Part shown: piece by piece, positions 60,969-64,000 of the stretch
Position numbering within the stretch: position 1 is the first letter of the stretch
Layout: each line of letters starts with the position of its first letter
DNA from: DASQHY01 sp035602605
Lineage (GTDB): Bacteria; Acidobacteriota; Terriglobia; Acidiferrales; UBA7541
Reading direction: 5' to 3'
Length of the DNA stretch: 64,000 nucleotides
NCBI GenBank assembly: GCA_035602605.1
Contig: DATNLZ010000051.1
Location: 50,455-114,454 of the forward strand
Position numbers and translations under genes: made by a program
Notes under the pieces: model-generated
What the model saw: the letters and a program-made list of their open reading frames with translations, nothing else
What the model was told of the DNA's origin: nothing
Databases searched by the model: none

Positions 60969-61022
60969 GGCTTGCAGCAGTTGCGCAGCTCTAAGTGCGC
61001 TGCATAAAAAAGGAAGTGATTT

Positions 61023-62732
61023 ATGAAGACTGGTGCACAAATTCTTTGGGAATGTCTTGAGCGTGAGGGCGTGAAGCACGTTTTCGGCTACCCCGGCGGT
61101 GCCATTCTACCCGCTTATGATGCTCTGCAGCACAGCACGATTCATCACGTGCTCGTTCGCCACGAGCAAGGCGCAACGCATATGGCCGACGGTTATGCGC
61201 GCGCGAGTGGACAGGTGGGAGTGGCCATTGCCACTTCCGGGCCGGGAGCCACCAACATGGTTACCGGCATCGCTACGGCCATGATGGATTCATCGCCCAT
61301 CGTGTGTATCACCGGGCAGGTAGGCAGCAAGTTGATTGGCTCCGATGCGTTTCAGGAGACTGACATTACCGGAGTGACGCTGCCGATTACCAAACACAAT
61401 TATCTTGTGACTCGTCCCGAGGAACTGGCGCGCACCATTCGCGAGGCGTTTTATGTGGCGCGCTCCGGCCGGCCGGGACCTGTGCTTGTGGACATCACCA
61501 AGGACGCGCAACAGTCCAAATGCGAATTTGATTGGGAAGCGGCCAAGCCGCAATTGCCGGGCTATCGTCCGGATCTATCGCCGGATGTGAAGGAATACGA
61601 GCAAGCGGTGGAGCTCATTCGCAACTCGCGCCGGCCGGTGATCCTCGCCGGTCACGGCATTCTGGTGTCCGGTGCGATGCGCGAGGTTCGCGAGCTCGCT
61701 GAGCGAGCCAGCATTCCCATGGCGATGACTCTGCTTGGACTGGGCGCTTTTCCCGCTTCTCATCCGCTCAATCTCGGCATGATGGGTATGCATGGCGAAG
61801 CCTGGGTGAATCACACGATTCAAGAGGCGGATTTGTTGCTGGCGGTCGGCATGCGCTTTGATGATCGCGTCACCGGCAACTTGAAGACCTACGCGCCAAA
61901 CGCGAAGAAAATTCACATGGAGATCGACCCCGCCGAGATTAACAAGAATGTGAAAGTGGATGTGGCGCTGGTCGGAGACTTGCGCGAAGTGTTGCATGAG
62001 CTCTTGCCACGAATTGAGACGACTGACCGCAGCGATTGGTTGGACCACATTGACGGCCTAAAAGGCGATTCGGCGGTGCGCGACATTCAGAACCTGCCGG
62101 ACAACGGGCATCTTTATGCCGCGCACGTGATCAACGATCTGTGGAGGGAAACACGCGCCGGCACTACCGTGATTGCAACCGACGTCGGGCAGCACCAGAT
62201 GTGGGAGGCGCAATATTATAAGCACGAGGAGCCTCTTTCGCTCATTACCTCTGGAGGATTGGGCACGATGGGATTTGCACTGCCGGCCGCCATTGGCGCG
62301 AAGGTCGCTCGTCCCGAGGCCGAGGTTTGGGTAGTCGTTGGCGACGGCGGTTTCCAAATGACCATGGCGGAATTGGCTACCGTGGTACAGGAAAAGCTCA
62401 AAATTCACATCGCGATTATTAATAATGGATATCTGGGGATGGTTCGGCAGTGGCAGGAGTTTTTCTACGAGCGCAACTACGAGGCTACTCCGCTGCTAAA
62501 TCCAAATTTTGCGAAGATTGCCGGCGCTTACGGAATCCACGCCGCGGAAATTACCGCACGCCCCGATGTGGTGCCGGCAATTCAGGCAGCTCGCGCTCAT
62601 GCCGGGGCTTCACTGATTGATTTTCAGGTTGAGCAGGAAGACACCGTGTATCCGATGGTCGCGGCTGGAGCCTCTTTGAACGAGATGATACGGCGTCCAA
62701 GTCCAATTGTTGAGACGGCGCTCGACGAATAA
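61023..62732 (+). CDS. ilvB: Acetolactate synthase, large subunit
   Basis: Thiamine-diphosphate enzyme that starts valine and isoleucine synthesis by condensing pyruvate with pyruvate or 2-ketobutyrate. The 569-residue product has the N-terminal GYPGGAILPAYDAL, the catalytic Glu in LVRHEQGATHMADGYARASG, the FAD-region MTLLGLGAFPASHPLNLGM and the ThDP motif VVGDGGFQMTMAELAT to NNGYLGMVRQWQ. Length is normal. It follows ilvC by 54 bases with AAAGGAAG upstream of its ATG, and ilvN starts 19 bases after its stop. Confidence 0.97.
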   Translation: MKTGAQILWECLEREGVKHVFGYPGGAILPAYDALQHSTIHHVLVRHEQGATHMADGYARASGQVGVAIATSGPGATNMVTGIATAMMDSSPIVCITGQVGSKLIGSDAFQETDITGVTLPITKHNYLVTRPEELARTIREAFYVARSGRPGPVLVDITKDAQQSKCEFDWEAAKPQLPGYRPDLSPDVKEYEQAVELIRNSRRPVILAGHGILVSGAMREVRELAERASIPMAMTLLGLGAFPASHPLNLGMMGMHGEAWVNHTIQEADLLLAVGMRFDDRVTGNLKTYAPNAKKIHMEIDPAEINKNVKVDVALVGDLREVLHELLPRIETTDRSDWLDHIDGLKGDSAVRDIQNLPDNGHLYAAHVINDLWRETRAGTTVIATDVGQHQMWEAQYYKHEEPLSLITSGGLGTMGFALPAAIGAKVARPEAEVWVVVGDGGFQMTMAELATVVQEKLKIHIAIINNGYLGMVRQWQEFFYERNYEATPLLNPNFAKIAGAYGIHAAEITARPDVVPAIQAARAHAGASLIDFQVEQEDTVYPMVAAGASLNEMIRRPSPIVETALDE

Positions 62733-62751
62733 GACTAGTGCGAGATCCCCT

Positions 62752-63303
62752 ATGCTGAACACATTTGTTGTGTATGTCGAAAATAAGCCGGGTGTACTGA
62801 CCCGTGTGGCGTCGTTATTTCGCCGCCGCGCATTTAACATCGACTCGCTCACCGTGGGCCGCACGGAAAAGCCCGAGGTTTCGCGTATGACCATTACGGT
62901 TGATGCTGATTACGACCAAGCGCGACGCATCGAAGCTAATCTCTACAAACTCGTGAACGTTCTCCTGGTAGATAACATCACCAATGAAGCTTCGATTGTC
63001 CGTGACTTGGCCATGGTCAAGGTATCCGCCCCGCATGAAACTCGCTCGCACGTACTGGAACTGGCCAATGTATTTCGCGCGCGCATTGTCGATGTTGCCC
63101 CGGAATCGTTAACCCTGGAGATTACCGGCACGGAAGACAAAATTGATGGGCTGCTAGAAGTTCTTCGCCCCTATGGTGTCTTGGAAATGGTGCGAACTGG
63201 CATCGTCGCGATGCGACGCGGGCTCAAATCGCCCGACCCGGTGACCGCACCCAGTCCGGTAGCAGATGTGGCGCCGGATGATGACGTTCTGCATTCGGTA
63301 TAA
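62752..63303 (+). CDS. ilvN: Acetolactate synthase, small regulatory subunit
   Basis: A 183-residue partner of IlvB that raises activity and gives valine feedback. The N-terminal ACT domain is clear: LNTFVVYVENKPGVLTRVAS, LFRRRAFNIDSLTVGRTEKP and MTITVDADYDQARRIEANLY. The C-terminal domain runs ~80-165 (LEITGTEDKIDGLLEVLRPY). The usual valine-site Gly/Asn pattern in the ACT loop (ENKPGVL) is intact. The open frame begins at 62707, but ATG at 62752 gives the standard N-terminus. It ends the operon. Confidence 0.95.
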   Translation: MLNTFVVYVENKPGVLTRVASLFRRRAFNIDSLTVGRTEKPEVSRMTITVDADYDQARRIEANLYKLVNVLLVDNITNEASIVRDLAMVKVSAPHETRSHVLELANVFRARIVDVAPESLTLEITGTEDKIDGLLEVLRPYGVLEMVRTGIVAMRRGLKSPDPVTAPSPVADVAPDDDVLHSV

Positions 63304-63479
63304 GATGACCCTGCACTTCCCGCCGCGCGTGTTCCCCCTATGGCATTCCCGGTTATTCCATCCTATGGAGCGTATCTGACGCTACCAGCGCGTTAGCTAA
63401 TCGAGCAACGTCCTAAAGCTAATAAAATAGACCACGTTACTCGCCATGGTACGGTATTTACCGATGTCGAGTAAGAGCC

Positions 63480-64000
63480 ATGGATGAAATAACCTCGAAC
63501 TTCCAGAATATAACCGAGCGGCGGAGGGGGATTCGCTTCCCGGTTGTCGTGCCGGTCGAAGCCAAGTGGGTCGAGTCGAGCGGAAAGTCTTGCAAAGAAC
63601 AAGCGCAGGCACGGCAGGTAAATGTTCTCGGTGGCTTGCTGGAAATGAAGACGTACCCGGCCATCGGCACCCAGCTGGAATTGACCAATCTGCTTTCCGG
63701 CGACAAAGCCCGGGCACGCGCGATTGCGGTGAGGCGATCCAGGGAAGGGCAGGTTCGTGAAGTTGCTGTCGAACTTATCGTGGCCAGCGAGAGTTTCTGG
63801 GGTCTGAATTTTCAACTCAAGAAAACCAGCTCGGAGTTGGTAAAGCTCGAGCAGGCAATCAAATCCGGAGGACTCGATCCTCGCATTCTAATGGAGTTTC
63901 GCGACGCCGTGGATTATGTCCGAAAAACGGCATGGGCCGTACAGGAGTGGCAGGAGCGCGAACTGCAGCAACATGATCCACACACTGTGCTGCCGCTGCT
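63480..64000 (+). CDS. PilZ domain protein, truncated by the window edge
   Basis: From ATG at 63480 the frame is open to the end of the window (173 codons): DEITSNFQNITERRRGIRFP, VVVPVEAKWVESSGKSCKEQ, ARQVNVLGGLLEMKTYPAIG, then TQLELTNLLSGDKARARAIA. The RRRGIR pattern and the NVLGGLLEM segment match the two c-di-GMP-binding motifs of PilZ (RxxxR and D/NxSxxG, the second imperfect with Gly for Ser). The C-terminal helical part (VKLEQAIKSGGLDPRILMEF) is family-typical of acidobacterial PilZ proteins. The stop is outside. It is about 175 bases after ilvN and probably a separate unit. Confidence 0.85.
   Translation, partial: MDEITSNFQNITERRRGIRFPVVVPVEAKWVESSGKSCKEQAQARQVNVLGGLLEMKTYPAIGTQLELTNLLSGDKARARAIAVRRSREGQVREVAVELIVASESFWGLNFQLKKTSSELVKLEQAIKSGGLDPRILMEFRDAVDYVRKTAWAVQEWQERELQQHDPHTVLPL

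Overview
The window looks like chromosomal DNA of an acidobacterium (class Terriglobia / Acidobacteriales-like). This is inferred from family content, not from a marker gene. The clues are an ADOP/MacB-type permease, a TonB-dependent receptor with an N-terminal carboxypeptidase-regulatory-like domain, a YfiR plus hybrid-kinase pair, PilZ, DUF2934 and DUF5996 proteins, a B12-dependent ribonucleotide reductase, and high GC. No rRNA, tRNA, CRISPR array, prophage or insertion sequence was recognised. Most of the window is single-copy housekeeping and envelope genes.

Layout. 1-2.5 kb: end of an ABC permease, RNase HII, aldo/keto reductase. 2.6-5.9 kb: the 3' stub of a TonB receptor joined directly to yfiR and a hybrid histidine kinase. 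6.2-11.1 kb: a large TPR protein, a small membrane protein overlapping thiE, a DinB protein and a decayed cytochrome c gene. 11.1-16.4 kb: AI-2E family transporter, glmM, two membrane proteins of unknown role, a small exported peptide with three DGSAPPPPWP repeats, and a DUF2934 protein. 16.4-20.8 kb: a gene-free stretch with a candidate small RNA, then nrdJ and a conserved partner. 20.8-27.2 kb: a Lol-like cluster (LolB-like lipoprotein, LolC/E-like permease, LolD-like ATPase, LolA-like carrier) with a perfect parS site inside it, then a DUF5996 gene. 27.2-35 kb: a frameshifted small gene, ada, an EamA exporter, a PilZ protein, a TonB receptor and a LolA-like protein. 35-38.7 kb: acyP, apt, rlmB, a deoxynucleoside kinase and an orphan protein. 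39-46 kb: a tripartite RND efflux operon and a beta-propeller protein.

46.1-53.9 kb (minus strand) is a tightly coupled six-gene operon: a pseudo-HAD/fatty acyl reductase fusion, a second NAD-dependent reductase, a pyruvyl-transferase family protein, an acyl-AMP ligase, a crotonase and an acyl carrier protein. It looks like an uncharacterised lipid pathway and is, with the repeat peptide, the best candidate for new biology here. 54.7-63.3 kb is a branched-chain amino acid operon (leuA-leuB-ilvD-ilvC-ilvB-ilvN) with a divergent LysR regulator; leuA lacks the leucine-sensing domain. The window ends inside a PilZ gene.

Limits: all family calls come from reading motifs by eye. Promoter, terminator and RNA calls are unsupported by alignment. 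Several start codons were moved from the longest possible reading frame to one with a visible ribosome binding site.
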